Below, piece by piece: positions 26,176 through 36,331 of a DNA stretch of 64,000 nt. This DNA is from Microbacterium sp. CGR2 (GTDB lineage: Bacteria; Actinomycetota; Actinomycetes; Actinomycetales; Microbacteriaceae). Each line of letters begins with the position of its first letter. Position 1 is the stretch's first letter. The notes below the pieces were generated by a model. It made no database searches and was not told where the DNA came from. It worked only from the letters and a program-made list of their open reading frames with translations. The stretch covers positions 2,604,001 to 2,668,000 of the forward strand of contig NZ_RBHX01000001.1 of NCBI RefSeq assembly GCF_003626735.1, read 5' to 3'. The position numbers and the translations under genes are program-made.

Positions 26176-27117
26176 CTACTCTGCGGGCGCCGCCTCGTCG
26201 ATCTGGATCGGCGCGTCTGCGGGGTCCGCCCAGACCGGGGCGGGGAGAGGAGTGTCGACCTCGCCGGCCTGGATTGCGCGGAGCGCCTCGGTGATCTCGT
26301 CGTCGTTCTCGGGCACAGCGAGATCGCAGGTGCGCAGCTCGGACGCGAATTGCAGGGTCAGGCGGATCTTCCCCGCCTCGACGGCCTCCGCCGTCGTGCC
26401 GGTTCGGATCTCGCTGCCTGTCTGGATGGCCGGCACCTGGTTGCAGACGTGGTAGACCTCGCCGCCGTCCACCCAGACGACTTCGTCTTTGCCGAGCAGC
26501 TGAATGACCGCCGACTGGTCGGCGGTGTACTGCTCGACCGACGGCGGTGAGAAGTCGATGCCGAGGACGACGGCGAGCGTGGCGAGGGCGATCCCGACGA
26601 CACCGGCCGTCGCCTTCTGCCCTTTGTCCATGTCTTTGTTGAGGAAGATCAGGATGATGAGGGGGAGGAACGCGACCACCGCGATGATGGCGCCGAGCTG
26701 ATTCTGAACGAAGAAGCGCAACGTGTCCGATCTGCGAGCCGGGTCGAGCCGGTTGGCCTTCTTCCACAGGATGGAGCCGGTGATGGAGAGCGTGGCGATG
26801 ATCACGAGCAGGACGAGAAGAGAGATGAACGCCCACTGCGGGAACTGCGCGGTGGCATTCTGCTCCTGCAGGAGCCCGGTCTCCGGATCGCGGACGAGGG
26901 CGCCGTCTTCCCCGACGAAGACCCGCTGACGCAGCAGCCAGAAGATGCCGAACGCCTCGCCCGCGATGGCCAAGGCCCACAGACTCGCGGCGATCCAGCG
27001 GAACGTCGTCGCCTTCTTCTTCGCGGCAGGCGTGGGTGTCCAGCCGACCGGCGGATCGGTGCGTCCTGGTGTGCTCGTGTCGCGGTCGATCCGGTCCGAC
27101 TTCGCGTTCTCCGTCAC
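26176..27117 (-). CDS. Hypothetical membrane protein, four helices and extracytoplasmic C-terminus
   Basis: A 313-residue protein. The first 40 residues are polar. Four membrane helices follow at about 43-63, 98-118, 140-160 and 168-188. The remaining 120 residues are acidic and soluble and contain two cysteines (HVCNQVPAI; ELRTCDLAVPEN) that could form a disulfide outside the cell. No family is recognised. The GTG at 27117 is preceded by GGGGAAGGA, which decides the start. It is convergent with the GntR gene, 14 nt away, and divergent from the next gene. Confidence 0.7.
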   Translation of the reverse strand: MTENAKSDRIDRDTSTPGRTDPPVGWTPTPAAKKKATTFRWIAASLWALAIAGEAFGIFWLLRQRVFVGEDGALVRDPETGLLQEQNATAQFPQWAFISLLVLLVIIATLSITGSILWKKANRLDPARRSDTLRFFVQNQLGAIIAVVAFLPLIILIFLNKDMDKGQKATAGVVGIALATLAVVLGIDFSPPSVEQYTADQSAVIQLLGKDEVVWVDGGEVYHVCNQVPAIQTGSEIRTGTTAEAVEAGKIRLTLQFASELRTCDLAVPENDDEITEALRAIQAGEVDTPLPAPVWADPADAPIQIDEAAPAE

Positions 27118-27195
27118 GGCGATCCTTCCCCGTAAGCGAGGGCACTCCGGCCCGATGCCCTGAGCATAGTGGACCGCGTGTCCTACTCTGGGGGA

Positions 27196-27660
27196 ATGAC
27201 TTCCCACTCCGACGACGCGCTCAGCTGGGACGGCGACGACGCCGCGCCGCAGAAGGATGCCGCACTTCCCGACGGGTGGAACGCCGTGGGCAAGGGGAGC
27301 GCTGTCGTCGGTCGGATCGAGGCGGATGGAACGGTCGTGCCTGCCGACGGTCAGGAGCGCGCAGGCCTGAGCACGGCGATGCTGCTCATCCTCGGAGTGG
27401 TCGGCGGCGTCTACCTCCTCTACACGATCGGATGGGTCATCGGCGGTCTGCGCCTGGGCCCGCTCGCATCCTTCCTCGTCGACGACGTCATGTTCGTACC
27501 GTGGTTCGTCTTGGCCGTCGCCGCTCCCGCGCTCTGGTTCCTCGCCAGCTGGGTGCTGACCCGCGGGCGTGCCGCGTGGATTCGGGTGGCAGCGCTCCTC
27601 GTGGGAGTCGTGCTCCTCGTGCCCTGGCCGTTCGTCACAGTGGGGGCGATCGGAGCATGA
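27196..27660 (+). CDS. Hypothetical membrane protein (three helices)
   Basis: A 154-residue protein with a polar acidic N-terminus (about 60 residues) and three membrane helices (about 62-82, 96-116, 130-150). It lacks a recognised domain. Similar small membrane proteins are common next to serA in related actinobacteria, but I cannot attach a function. The ATG at 27196 is preceded by GGGGGA. Its stop overlaps the next start (ATGA), so the two are a coupled pair. Confidence 0.7.
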   Translation: MTSHSDDALSWDGDDAAPQKDAALPDGWNAVGKGSAVVGRIEADGTVVPADGQERAGLSTAMLLILGVVGGVYLLYTIGWVIGGLRLGPLASFLVDDVMFVPWFVLAVAAPALWFLASWVLTRGRAAWIRVAALLVGVVLLVPWPFVTVGAIGA

Positions 27661-27992
27661 GCGAATCACAGACCACCACGCCCGTATCCGCAGGCTCTCC
27701 CCGTTGGCTTGTCGGACTCGTCATCGGCCTCGCCGGTCTCCTGTACGCCTATGCGGTGTGGAACGCCGTGGCGCACCTCATCACCATGGCGCAGAGCGGG
27801 CTCACCGGAGCCGGATGGTTGACCTTGCTGTTCGGCGTCGTGTTCCCGGCGATCGTCTTCGGATTCGCCTTCGCCATCGGACGACGGCGCCGCGTGGGAG
27901 AACTCGCGCTGGCGTTCCTCGCCGGGCTCGGGATCGTTGCCGTTTTCTGGTTGAGTCTCCTCACCCTGAGTCTGACCCTGCCCAGCGCCTGA
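27657..27992 (+). CDS. Hypothetical membrane protein (three helices)
   Basis: A 111-residue protein with three membrane helices (about 18-38, 50-70, 82-105) and RRRRVGE in a cytoplasmic loop. It is translationally coupled to the gene before it by an ATGA overlap, so the two may form one complex. The function is unknown. A short ACCCG-TT-CGGGT hairpin follows 9 nt after the stop. Confidence 0.68.
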   Translation: MSESQTTTPVSAGSPRWLVGLVIGLAGLLYAYAVWNAVAHLITMAQSGLTGAGWLTLLFGVVFPAIVFGFAFAIGRRRRVGELALAFLAGLGIVAVFWLSLLTLSLTLPSA

Positions 27993-28141
27993 ACCCGCGG
28001 CACCCGTTCGGGTAGGCGACTCGAGCTGTCACACGGCGCGGAGCGCGCTGGCCCCTCGGGTACAGTTGACGTGATCGCGCCCCCATGGTGTGCGGCGCAT
28101 CGGCCCTCTCCCGCCTGCCGCGCTGCCCCGAAGGATTCTCT

Positions 28142-29746
28142 GTGCCGAAGCCCGTTGTGCTCATCGCCGAAGTGCTCTCTCCCGCCACGATCGAGGCCCT
28201 CGGCCCGGACTTCGATGTCCGAAACGTCGACGGCACCGATCGGGAGGCTCTCTTCGCCTCCCTTGCCGACGCGGATGCGGTGCTCGTCCGTTCCGCCACG
28301 CGCATCGATGAGGAGGCGCTGAGCCACGCGCCCAACCTCAAGGTCGTCGCTCGTGCCGGAGTGGGCCTCGACAACGTCGACATCAAGGCCGCGACCGCCG
28401 CAGGCGTGATGGTCGTCAATGCGCCGACGTCGAACATCGTCTCCGCCGCCGAGCTCACCGTCGGACACATCCTGAGCCTCGCGCGCCGCATCCCGGCGGC
28501 GCATGCGTCTCTCGCCGCGGGCCAGTGGAAGCGCAGCTCCTTCACCGGCGCCGAGCTGTTCGAGAAGACGGTCGGCATCGTCGGACTCGGTCGCATCGGC
28601 GCGCTCGTCGCCGCTCGGCTCGCCGCCTTCGACATGCGCGTCGTCGCGTACGACCCCTACGTCACGTCGGCTCGCGCACAGCAGCTCGGTGTGCAGCTGC
28701 TGTCGCTCGACGAGCTCGTCGCGGAAGCCGACTTCCTCACGATCCACATGCCCAAGACTCCTGAGACCACCGGCATGATCGGCGCAGAGCAGTTCGCCGC
28801 GATGAAGCCGACGGCGTTCGTGGTGAACGTCGCGCGGGGCGGTCTCATCGACGAGGGCGCCCTTCATGAAGCCCTCGTCGCCTGTGAGATCGCCGGTGCG
28901 GGCCTCGACGTCTTCACGTCGGAGCCCCCGGCGGAGGGCGGCACCGCTCGCGCACTGCTGGAGCTGCCCAACGTGGTCGTCACCCCGCACCTGGGCGCGA
29001 GCACCGAGGAAGCTCAGGAGAAGGCAGGCGTCTCGGTCGCCCGCTCAGTGCGTCTGGCGCTCGGCGGAGACCTGGTGCCCGATGCGGTCAACGTCGCCGG
29101 TGGCGTCATCGACCCGTACGTGCGTCCCGGGATCTCGCTCGTCGAGAAGCTCGGCCAGATCTTCGCGGCGTTGGCGACCTCTCCGCTGACCAGCCTCGAC
29201 GTCGAGGTGCACGGCGAACTCAATGACTATGACGTCAGCGTGCTCAAGCTGGCGGCCCTCAAGGGAGTCTTCACCAACATCGTCAGCGAGACCGTCTCGT
29301 ACGTCAACGCGCCTCTGCTCGCCGAGCAGCGCGGCATCGCGGTCCGTCTCCTCAAGGATGACGTCAGCGATGAGTACCGGAACATCATCACCCTCACCGG
29401 CGCGCTGTCGGACGGCTCCCAGCTCTCGGTCTCCGGAACCCTCACGGGTCCGAAGCAGGCCGAGAAGCTCGTCGGCATCAACGATCACACGCTGGAACTG
29501 CCGATCGAGAAGCACCACGTCGTGATGCTGTACACCGACCGCCCCGGCATCGTCGCCGTCTACGGCCAGAAGTTCGGCGAGGCCGGCATCAACATCGCCG
29601 GGATGCAGATCGCGCGACAGGCGGCTGGGGCACAGGCGCTCAGTGTGCTGACGCTGGATTCACCGGTGTCCGACGAACTGCTCGACGACGTGCGCGACGC
29701 GATCGACGCCGATCTCTTCCGGCAGATCGAGATCACCGAGGTCTGA
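28142..29746 (+). CDS. serA: D-3-phosphoglycerate dehydrogenase
   Basis: A 534-residue long-form SerA, first enzyme of serine synthesis. The NAD-binding loop is VGLGRIGALVAARLAA (about 145-160). NVARGGLIDEGALHEAL and TPHLGASTEEAQEKAG carry catalytic positions. The C-terminus adds the allosteric substrate-binding domain and an ACT domain (VVMLYTDRPGIVAVYG) as in Mycobacterium, for serine feedback. The GTG at 28142 has GAAGGA 6 nt upstream. A perfect 15-bp hairpin follows the stop. Confidence 0.95.
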   Translation: MPKPVVLIAEVLSPATIEALGPDFDVRNVDGTDREALFASLADADAVLVRSATRIDEEALSHAPNLKVVARAGVGLDNVDIKAATAAGVMVVNAPTSNIVSAAELTVGHILSLARRIPAAHASLAAGQWKRSSFTGAELFEKTVGIVGLGRIGALVAARLAAFDMRVVAYDPYVTSARAQQLGVQLLSLDELVAEADFLTIHMPKTPETTGMIGAEQFAAMKPTAFVVNVARGGLIDEGALHEALVACEIAGAGLDVFTSEPPAEGGTARALLELPNVVVTPHLGASTEEAQEKAGVSVARSVRLALGGDLVPDAVNVAGGVIDPYVRPGISLVEKLGQIFAALATSPLTSLDVEVHGELNDYDVSVLKLAALKGVFTNIVSETVSYVNAPLLAEQRGIAVRLLKDDVSDEYRNIITLTGALSDGSQLSVSGTLTGPKQAEKLVGINDHTLELPIEKHHVVMLYTDRPGIVAVYGQKFGEAGINIAGMQIARQAAGAQALSVLTLDSPVSDELLDDVRDAIDADLFRQIEITEV

Positions 29747-29759
29747 CCGCGGGATTCTC

Positions 29760-29794
29760 GAAGAAGGCGGGTGGCGCGACCACCCGCCTTCTTC
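29760..29794. terminator. Terminator after serA
   Basis: A perfect 15-bp stem (arms 29760-29774 and 29780-29794, starting GAAGAAGGCGGG) with a 5-nt loop, 13 nt after serA. It also lies just past the end of the convergent TetR gene, so it may serve both. Confidence 0.85.
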
Positions 29795-29808
29795 GTGTGT
29801 GGTGCGCG

Positions 29809-30351
29809 CTACGAGGTCGCGCGCAGCACGAGCGCGATCAGATCGGCGAGTTGCTCGCGATGCGGGACCAGCCGTTCGGGTCCGTGGATGTCGAGAGAGT
29901 TGTTGAAGTACAGGCCGTCGCTGAGCAGCATGACGAGGTCGAGGCTCGCGGTGTCCCGCACATGGGGGCGAATCGCGTCCTCCCACCGTCGCCGGGTGTC
30001 GCGGAGAGCCTCGGCGGCTGCGGTCGTGCCGCCCTGCGCGAGGCGTGAAGCGGCGATCAGAACTCGATCGAGGGCCTCATCCTCCATCACCGAGGTGCGG
30101 ATGTAGTAGGCGACGGGGCCTTCATCGGCTGACGTCATACGTTCGAGATCCTGCGAGGCGAGGGCGTCGAGTCTCTCGAGCAGGCCGGCCGTGAGTTCTT
30201 CTTTGGATCCGAAGTGGTAGAGCAAGCCGCCTTTGGACACGCCGGCAGCCCTTGCCGTGGCTTCGAGAGTCGCAGCGCGTTCGCCGTCGGCGATGACGAT
30301 TGTCTCGAAGGCGTCGAGAACCTTCTCGCGGGCGAGGGGAGGTCGGGGCAT
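29809..30351 (-). CDS. TetR-family repressor
   Basis: A 180-residue regulator with an N-terminal HTH (TLEATARAAGVSKGGLLYHF, about 28-47) followed by KEELTAGLLERLD and a helical ligand domain that includes a stretch typical of the TetR_C_37-like group. It is divergent from a 14-helix MFS exporter, 61 nt apart, with a dyad between, the standard layout for drug-efflux control. Confidence 0.92.
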   Translation of the reverse strand: MPRPPLAREKVLDAFETIVIADGERAATLEATARAAGVSKGGLLYHFGSKEELTAGLLERLDALASQDLERMTSADEGPVAYYIRTSVMEDEALDRVLIAASRLAQGGTTAAAEALRDTRRRWEDAIRPHVRDTASLDLVMLLSDGLYFNNSLDIHGPERLVPHREQLADLIALVLRATS

Positions 30352-30356
30352 ATCTG

Positions 30357-30384
30357 TTACTATACCAGCCGGACGGTTTAGTTA
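30357..30384. promoter_or_regulatory. TetR operator candidate in the divergent promoter
   Basis: TTACTATACC (30357-30366) and GGTTTAGTTA (30375-30384) form a 10-bp dyad with 8 of 10 positions symmetric around an 8-nt centre. It lies between the TetR and MFS starts, and the A+T-rich arms could overlap both -10 regions. Confidence 0.65.
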
Positions 30385-30412
30385 TGGGCTGCTCCACGAG
30401 GAAAGGTGTGTC

Positions 30413-31948
30413 ATGAGCCGTACTGCGTCGATTCCGACGTTCGAGACGGATGCTCCCCGCGTCGGAGCACGCGGCTGGGCCGCGCTGTTCGTCCTGATGC
30501 TCCCCGTGCTGCTGGTCTCGGTCGACAACACCGTTCTCAGCTTCGCGCTGCCGGAGATCTCACTCTCGCTCGCGCCCACCGGAGCGGAGCAACTCTGGAT
30601 CATCGACGTGTACCCGCTTGTTCTGGCCGGGTTGCTGGTGACGATGGGCACTCTCGGCGATCGATTCGGACGGCGGCGGATGCTGCTGATCGGGGCCGTC
30701 GGTTTCGCTGCGGTGTCTGCGCTGGCGGCCTTCGCGCCGACAGCGGGACTGCTGATCGCGGCCAGGGCGCTGCTCGGTTTCTTCGGAGCGATGCTCATGC
30801 CGTCGACGCTGTCGCTGCTGCGCTCCATCTTCCGGAACCGCGACCAACGCCGGATGGCCATCGCGGTCTGGGCGTCGGCGTTCTCCGCCGGCGCCGCACT
30901 GGGGCCGATCGTGGGCGGATTCCTCCTGGAGCACTTCTCCTGGGGCTCCGTCTTCCTGATCGCCGTACCCGTGCTCATCCCTCTGCTGATCTGCGCGCCG
31001 CTGCTGGTGCCGGAGAGTCGTGACCCGAACCCCGGCCGGATCGACCCGGCGAGCATCCTGTTGTCGATGGCCGCGATGGTCCCCGTCGTCTATGCGATCA
31101 AGTCGCTCGCGGTGGATGGACCGTCGTTGGCGATTCTCGGCTGGGTGGTGCTGGGAGTGGGGATGGGCGCGATGTTCGTGCGGCGGCAGCTCCGCGCCGA
31201 GGTGCCCATGCTCGACATGGCGCTGTTCCGGCGGGGGTCGTTCTCCGGAGCGATCCTGGTGAATCTGCTCAGCGTCGTCGCACTGGTCGGCTTCCTCTAC
31301 TTCGTGTCGCAGCACCTTCAGCTGGTGCTCGGCCTGTCGCCGATGGTGGCGGGGCTCGCGCTCGTGCCGGGTATGGCGGCCATGATCGTCGCCGGCCTCA
31401 CCGTCGTCCCGATCTCTCGGCGCGTCCGTCCGCACGTGCTCGTCCCGAGTGCTCTGGTGTTCTCGGTGGTCGGCTACCTGATCGTGGCCTTCACCTCGCA
31501 GGACCACGGGGTCGTGCCGCTGATCATCGCCTTCGTGGTTCTGGGTGTCGGCATCGGCGCTGCCGAGACCATCTCGAACGAGCTGATCCTGTCGAGCGCC
31601 CCCGCGGAGAAGGCCGGAGCCGCCAGTGCGGTCTCCGAGACCGCCTACGAACTCGGTGCCGTGCTCGGGACCGCCGTCCTCGGCGGCATCATCACCGCCT
31701 TTTACCACAGCGCCCTCGTCGTGCCGGCCGGGGTGCCTGCCGACGCGGCGGCGGCCGCAGAAGAGACCCTCGCCGGCGCGTATACGGCGGCGCAGGCGCT
31801 GCCGGCGGATCCGGGTGATGCGCTGTGGGATGCGGCTGCAGCGGCATTCGGCTCAGGGGTGATGGTCACCTCCTTGATCGGGGCCGCTCTCGTGGTCGCC
31901 GCAGGTGCGATCGCCGCCGTCACACTGCGCAAGGCGCCCTCGCACTGA
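30413..31948 (+). CDS. MFS multidrug exporter, DHA2 (14-helix) family
   Basis: A 511-residue drug:proton antiporter with about 14 hydrophobic segments. Helix 1 carries LDxTVVN-like [15 protein letters not shown]. The helix 2-3 loop is [16 protein letters not shown], and helix 5 is [12 protein letters not shown] (motif C). It resembles EmrB/QacA proteins. The ATG at 30413 has GAGGAAAGG upstream. The divergent TetR gene and operator indicate induction by an exported compound, whose nature cannot be told. Confidence 0.92.
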   Translation: MSRTASIPTFETDAPRVGARGWAALFVLMLPVLLVSVDNTVLSFALPEISLSLAPTGAEQLWIIDVYPLVLAGLLVTMGTLGDRFGRRRMLLIGAVGFAAVSALAAFAPTAGLLIAARALLGFFGAMLMPSTLSLLRSIFRNRDQRRMAIAVWASAFSAGAALGPIVGGFLLEHFSWGSVFLIAVPVLIPLLICAPLLVPESRDPNPGRIDPASILLSMAAMVPVVYAIKSLAVDGPSLAILGWVVLGVGMGAMFVRRQLRAEVPMLDMALFRRGSFSGAILVNLLSVVALVGFLYFVSQHLQLVLGLSPMVAGLALVPGMAAMIVAGLTVVPISRRVRPHVLVPSALVFSVVGYLIVAFTSQDHGVVPLIIAFVVLGVGIGAAETISNELILSSAPAEKAGAASAVSETAYELGAVLGTAVLGGIITAFYHSALVVPAGVPADAAAAAEETLAGAYTAAQALPADPGDALWDAAAAAFGSGVMVTSLIGAALVVAAGAIAAVTLRKAPSH

Positions 31949-32021
31949 CCAGTACGCTGGGAGGACCGGTCGGCTCGACATGCTCGGATGCCGGCCGGTT
32001 CATCCCGCTGCAAGGAGAGTC

Positions 32022-33065
32022 ATGTCGCGTGTCGTGAAGCTGGCCGTCATCCCCGGTGACGGGATCGGTCCCGAGGTGGTCGCCGAAGCCGAGAAGATCC
32101 TCGATGCCGTCACCCTGAACACCGATGTGACGTTCGACAAGACACGGTTCTCCCTCGGTGCGGCACGCTACCTCGAGACGGGGGACACCCTCACGGACGA
32201 CGACCTCCAGGCGATCGCCGCGCACGACGCGATCCTCTTGGGGGCGGTGGGCGGTACGCCCGGTGATCCGCGTCTGAAGGATGCGAACATCGAGCGGGGT
32301 CTTCTGCTGAAACTGCGGTTCACGCTGGACCACTATGTGAACCTTCGCCCTTCCAAGCTTTTCGCGGGCGCATCCGGCCCGCTGGCCGACCCCGGCGAGA
32401 TCGACTTCGTGGTGGTTCGGGAAGGCACAGAGGGTCCCTACGTCGGCAACGGCGGGTCGATCCGTCAGGGCACGCCGCACGAGGTGGCCAACGAGACGTC
32501 CGTGAACACCGCGTTCGGGGTCGAGCGCGTCGTCCGGTACGCCTTCGAACTCGCCGAACGCCGAGGGAAGAAGATCACGCTCGTTCACAAGACCAACGTG
32601 CTGGTGCACGCCGGCGCCATCTGGCAGCGAGTCGTGAAAGAGGTGTCGGCGGAGCATCCCGACGTGGCCGCCGACTATCTCCACGTGGATGCCGCCACCA
32701 TCTTCCTGGTGACCGACCCCTCGCGCTTCGACGTCATCGTCACCGACAACCTGTTCGGCGACATCCTCACGGACCTCGCCGGCGCCGTGACCGGCGGCAT
32801 CGGCCTCGCGGCGTCCGGCAACATCAATCCGGAGGGGAAGTCTCCCTCCATGTTCGAGCCGGTCCACGGATCGGCACCGGACATCGCTGGACAGCAAAAG
32901 GCCGACCCGTCAGCGGCGATCCTCTCGGTCGCACTGATGCTCGATCACCTCGGTCTCGGGGCGGAGTCCGCTCGCGTCAGCGCGGCAGTGGAGGCGGACA
33001 TCGCGGAACGGAGCGCGCCGCGCACGACGGCCGAGATCGGTTCCGCCATCGCTGCTCGCCTCTGA
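32022..33065 (+). CDS. leuB: 3-isopropylmalate dehydrogenase
   Basis: A 347-residue enzyme that oxidises and decarboxylates 3-isopropylmalate in leucine synthesis. [13 protein letters not shown] opens the protein. [16 protein letters not shown] has substrate arginines, and [20 protein letters not shown] holds metal ligands and the family signature. The C-terminal [14 protein letters not shown] binds NAD. The ATG at 32022 follows AAGGAGA. ilvE follows 62 nt later, the natural partner for the last step. Confidence 0.95.
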   Translation: MSRVVKLAVIPGDGIGPEVVAEAEKILDAVTLNTDVTFDKTRFSLGAARYLETGDTLTDDDLQAIAAHDAILLGAVGGTPGDPRLKDANIERGLLLKLRFTLDHYVNLRPSKLFAGASGPLADPGEIDFVVVREGTEGPYVGNGGSIRQGTPHEVANETSVNTAFGVERVVRYAFELAERRGKKITLVHKTNVLVHAGAIWQRVVKEVSAEHPDVAADYLHVDAATIFLVTDPSRFDVIVTDNLFGDILTDLAGAVTGGIGLAASGNINPEGKSPSMFEPVHGSAPDIAGQQKADPSAAILSVALMLDHLGLGAESARVSAAVEADIAERSAPRTTAEIGSAIAARL

Positions 33066-33127
33066 GCGGGCAGGCGTAGGCTGGCAGAGCGCGAAGCTGC
33101 GCCCACTTTCGAAGAACGGATGATGAG

Positions 33128-34228
33128 ATGACGACCATCGATGCGACCGCGACGGCGACTCCGCTGGAGTTCGCTGTGACGAAGAACCTCACGGCCGCCT
33201 CCCCGGCTCGGATCGCCGAGGTCAACGAGAACCCTGGATTCGGCGTCGTCTTCACTGACCACATGGTCGACATCTGCTGGTCGGCCAAAGGAGGCTGGCA
33301 CCGTCCGCGCGTGCAGCCGTACGGGCCGATCCTTCTCGACCCCGCGGCATCGGTCCTGCACTACGGACAGGAGATCTTCGAGGGCATCAAGGCCTACCGG
33401 CACGAGGACGGATCCATCCACACCTTCCGTCCGGACCGCAACGCCGCCCGTCTGCAGGAGAGCGCCCGTCGACTGGCCCTCCCCGAGCTGCCGACCGAGT
33501 ACTTCATCCAGTCGCTGCGTGAGCTGATCGCGGTCGACGGTCGCTGGGTGCCGTCCGGCGCCGATCAGAGCCTCTACCTGCGTCCGTTCATGTTCGCCAA
33601 AGAGGCGTTCCTCGGCGTCCGGGCAGCGGAGAAGGTCGCCTACTACGTCATCGCCAGCCCGGCGGGCGCGTATTTCAGTGGTGGAGTGAAGCCTGTGCGG
33701 ATCTGGCTGTCCGAGGAGTATGCCCGCGCCGGCAAGGGCGGCACCGGCAAGGCCAAGACGGGGGGAAACTACGCCTCGAGTCTGCTGGCGCAAAGCGGGG
33801 CGACGGCGAAGGGGTGCGACCAGGTCGTGTTCCTGAACGAGAACCGCTACGTCGAGGAGCTCGGCGGCATGAACGTCGTCTTCGTCTTCAAGGACGGGCG
33901 CGTCGTGACCCCCGAATCCGACAGCATCCTGGAGGGCATCACCCGCGACTCGCTGCTCCAGTTGGCGGAAGACCGCGGCTACACCGTCGAGAAGCGCCCG
34001 ATCTCGATCGACGAGTGGCGTGACGGTGTCGCGTCCGGCGACATCGTCGAGGTGTTCGCCTGCGGAACCGCCGCCGTCGTCACGCCGATCGGCGCCCTCG
34101 TGGGCGAGGGATTCGACGAGCCGCAGCCCCTGGGCGAACTCGCGCTGTCGCTGCGCGAGGAGCTGACTGATATCCAGTACGGACGTCGCGAGGACAAGCA
34201 TGGCTGGCTACTCCGCCTGGACTCCTGA
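33128..34228 (+). CDS. ilvE: Branched-chain amino-acid aminotransferase
   Basis: A 366-residue fold-type IV PLP enzyme, the last step for leucine, isoleucine and valine. LHYGQEIFEGIKAYR and RPFMFAKEAFLGV are typical, KTGGNYASSL contains the PLP lysine, and EELGGMNVVFVF and AVVTPIGAL follow. The length suits the actinobacterial type. It is downstream of leuB in the same direction and 28 nt before an FAH-family gene. Confidence 0.95.
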   Translation: MTTIDATATATPLEFAVTKNLTAASPARIAEVNENPGFGVVFTDHMVDICWSAKGGWHRPRVQPYGPILLDPAASVLHYGQEIFEGIKAYRHEDGSIHTFRPDRNAARLQESARRLALPELPTEYFIQSLRELIAVDGRWVPSGADQSLYLRPFMFAKEAFLGVRAAEKVAYYVIASPAGAYFSGGVKPVRIWLSEEYARAGKGGTGKAKTGGNYASSLLAQSGATAKGCDQVVFLNENRYVEELGGMNVVFVFKDGRVVTPESDSILEGITRDSLLQLAEDRGYTVEKRPISIDEWRDGVASGDIVEVFACGTAAVVTPIGALVGEGFDEPQPLGELALSLREELTDIQYGRREDKHGWLLRLDS

Positions 34229-34256
34229 GACCCGCGCGGCTCGCTAGGCTGGTGCC

Positions 34257-35033
34257 ATGAAAATCGCCCGGTTCAGCCACGACGACGCCATCATGTACGG
34301 GATCATCGATGGGACCGACCTCGTCGTTCTCGCCGGAGATCCCATGTTCGCCGGGTACGAGACGACCGGTGCGCGCGTGCCGTTGGCGGATGCTGCGCTG
34401 CTGGCACCCGTGATCCCGCGGTCCAAGGTGGTGTGCGTCGGCAAGAACTATCACGACCACGCCGCCGAGATGGGGGGAGTGGCTCCTGAGGAGCCGCTGC
34501 TGTTCCTCAAGCCCAACACCTCCGTGATCGGGCCGAACGACGCCATCGTGCGCCCGTCGATCTCCGAACGCACCGAATACGAGGGCGAACTCGCTGTCGT
34601 CATCGGAAAGATCGCGAAGAACGTCAAGGCCGAGAACGCACTCGACTATGTGATCGGCTACAGCATCGGCAACGATGTGACCGCTCGCGACCTGCAGCGC
34701 AAGGACGGGCAGTGGTCCAGGGCGAAGGGTTTCGACACGTTCTGCCCGCTCGGCCCGATCATCGAGACCGACTTCGACTCGACGTCCGCGACGATCGAGA
34801 CCCGCGTGAACGGCGAGATGCGCCAGCAGGCGCCGCTCACCGACATGATCCACTCGGTTCCCGCGATCATCGAGTACGCATCAGCCGTGTTCACGCTTCT
34901 CCCCGGTGACGTCATCCTGACGGGCACGCCGGCCGGAGTGGGCACGTTCGACGCGGGTGACGTCGTCGAGGTGGAGGTCACCGGGCTGGGGATCCTGCGC
35001 AACGTCGCACGCAACGCCGCTCCCGCCTCATGA
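34257..35033 (+). CDS. Fumarylacetoacetate hydrolase family protein
   Basis: A 258-residue FAH-family protein, a metal-dependent hydrolase, decarboxylase or isomerase acting on 2-oxo acids. CVGKNYHDHAAEMG, LFLKPNTSVIG and EYEGELAVVIGK hold the metal glutamates. GYSIGNDVTARDLQRKDGQW and LTGTPAGVG complete the signature. The specific substrate (acylpyruvate, oxaloacetate or other) cannot be told. The following MFS gene overlaps its stop by 4 nt, so transport and breakdown of a related compound is possible. Confidence 0.88.
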   Translation: MKIARFSHDDAIMYGIIDGTDLVVLAGDPMFAGYETTGARVPLADAALLAPVIPRSKVVCVGKNYHDHAAEMGGVAPEEPLLFLKPNTSVIGPNDAIVRPSISERTEYEGELAVVIGKIAKNVKAENALDYVIGYSIGNDVTARDLQRKDGQWSRAKGFDTFCPLGPIIETDFDSTSATIETRVNGEMRQQAPLTDMIHSVPAIIEYASAVFTLLPGDVILTGTPAGVGTFDAGDVVEVEVTGLGILRNVARNAAPAS

Positions 35034-36319
35034 CCGACGTCGCCGCTCTGACGGCGGTGCAGCAGACGGCTGTACAGCGTCGGACGGTCCTGGTGCTGTC
35101 CGCAGGACAGGTGCTCGGCGGCATCGCGTTCGGCGCGACCGTCTCGCTGGGCGCGCTGCTGGCGGCGGACATCTCCGGTAACGATGCCCTTTCGGGGCTT
35201 GCCACCGCCTCCGTCACTCTCGGAGCTGCACTGTGCGCCATACCGCTCGCGCGGCTGGCCGCCCGAACAGGTCGGCGTCGTGCGCTCACCCTGGGCAATC
35301 TCTTCGCCCTCGTCGGGATCGCCGTCGTCATCGCCGCCGCCGCTCTCAGGACGTTCCCGCTGCTGCTCGTCGGCATCCTGATGATCGGCGCGGGGAACGC
35401 CGGCAATCTCCAGTCCCGGTTCGCGGCGACCGACCTCGCGGCCCCGCAGCATCGTGGCCGTGACCTCTCGATCGTCGTCTGGTCGACCACGATCGGGGGT
35501 GTCGCCGGGCCACTTCTTCTCGGCCCCGGGGAGATCGTCGGGGCGGCGCTCGGGATGCCGCCGCTCACCGGGTCGTACGTGTTCTCCTTCGTCGCGCAGT
35601 GCGCCGCGCTGGTGCTGTACATCGTGGCGCTGCGCCCCGACCCGCTGCTGGCGGCGGAACGGCTGGCGAAAGCCGCGGCGGCGGCGACCGGCATGCGCAT
35701 CGCGGATCGCCCACTCGTGGCGAGGTACGCGATCTTCGCTGTCGCCGGCTCCCACGTCGTTATGGCCTCGGTCATGGCGATGACGCCCGTGCACCTGTCG
35801 CACATGGCGCACGGTGCCAACGGGATGGCGCCCACGCCCGCGGACGTGTCTGCCCTGGTCGGGATCACCATCGCCCTCCACGTCGGCGGCATGTATGCAC
35901 TGTCACCGGTGTTCGGTGTGCTCGCCGACCGGTGGGGGCGACTCCGTGTCGTTCTGCTCGGTCAGGCCTTGCTTGCCGGTGCGCTCGCATTCGCGGTGTT
36001 CGCCGGCACCGAGGCGTGGGGCGTCATGGTGGCTCTGATTCTGCTCGGCCTCGGGTGGAGCGCTGCGACGGTGGCCGGCGCGGCACTGCTGACCGAAGCA
36101 TCCGCCCCTGAGCTTCGCACTCGGCGGCAGGGCCGCAGCGATTCCCTGATGAGCCTGTCCGCCGCAGCGGGGTCCGTCCTCGCCGGCGTCATCCTGGCGA
36201 ACTTCCAGTACGCCGGGCTCGGTATCGCGGCATCCGTCCTCGTCGTGGCGATCATCGTTCTGTCGCCGATGGGCCGACTGACGCACACAGCGGCGGTGGG
36301 GCAGGGCCTCGCGCCGTAG
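35030..36319 (+). CDS. MFS transporter
   Basis: A 429-residue MFS protein with about 12 hydrophobic segments. The helix 2-3 loop ARTGRRRALTLGNL and the later GVLADRWGRLRVVLLG are MFS motif A forms. The ATG overlaps the TGA of the FAH-family gene, and the next gene, gltX, begins 12 nt after the stop, so the three may be one unit. Substrate unknown. Confidence 0.85.
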   Translation: MTDVAALTAVQQTAVQRRTVLVLSAGQVLGGIAFGATVSLGALLAADISGNDALSGLATASVTLGAALCAIPLARLAARTGRRRALTLGNLFALVGIAVVIAAAALRTFPLLLVGILMIGAGNAGNLQSRFAATDLAAPQHRGRDLSIVVWSTTIGGVAGPLLLGPGEIVGAALGMPPLTGSYVFSFVAQCAALVLYIVALRPDPLLAAERLAKAAAAATGMRIADRPLVARYAIFAVAGSHVVMASVMAMTPVHLSHMAHGANGMAPTPADVSALVGITIALHVGGMYALSPVFGVLADRWGRLRVVLLGQALLAGALAFAVFAGTEAWGVMVALILLGLGWSAATVAGAALLTEASAPELRTRRQGRSDSLMSLSAAAGSVLAGVILANFQYAGLGIAASVLVVAIIVLSPMGRLTHTAAVGQGLAP

Positions 36320-36331
36320 AATCGGAGAGCT

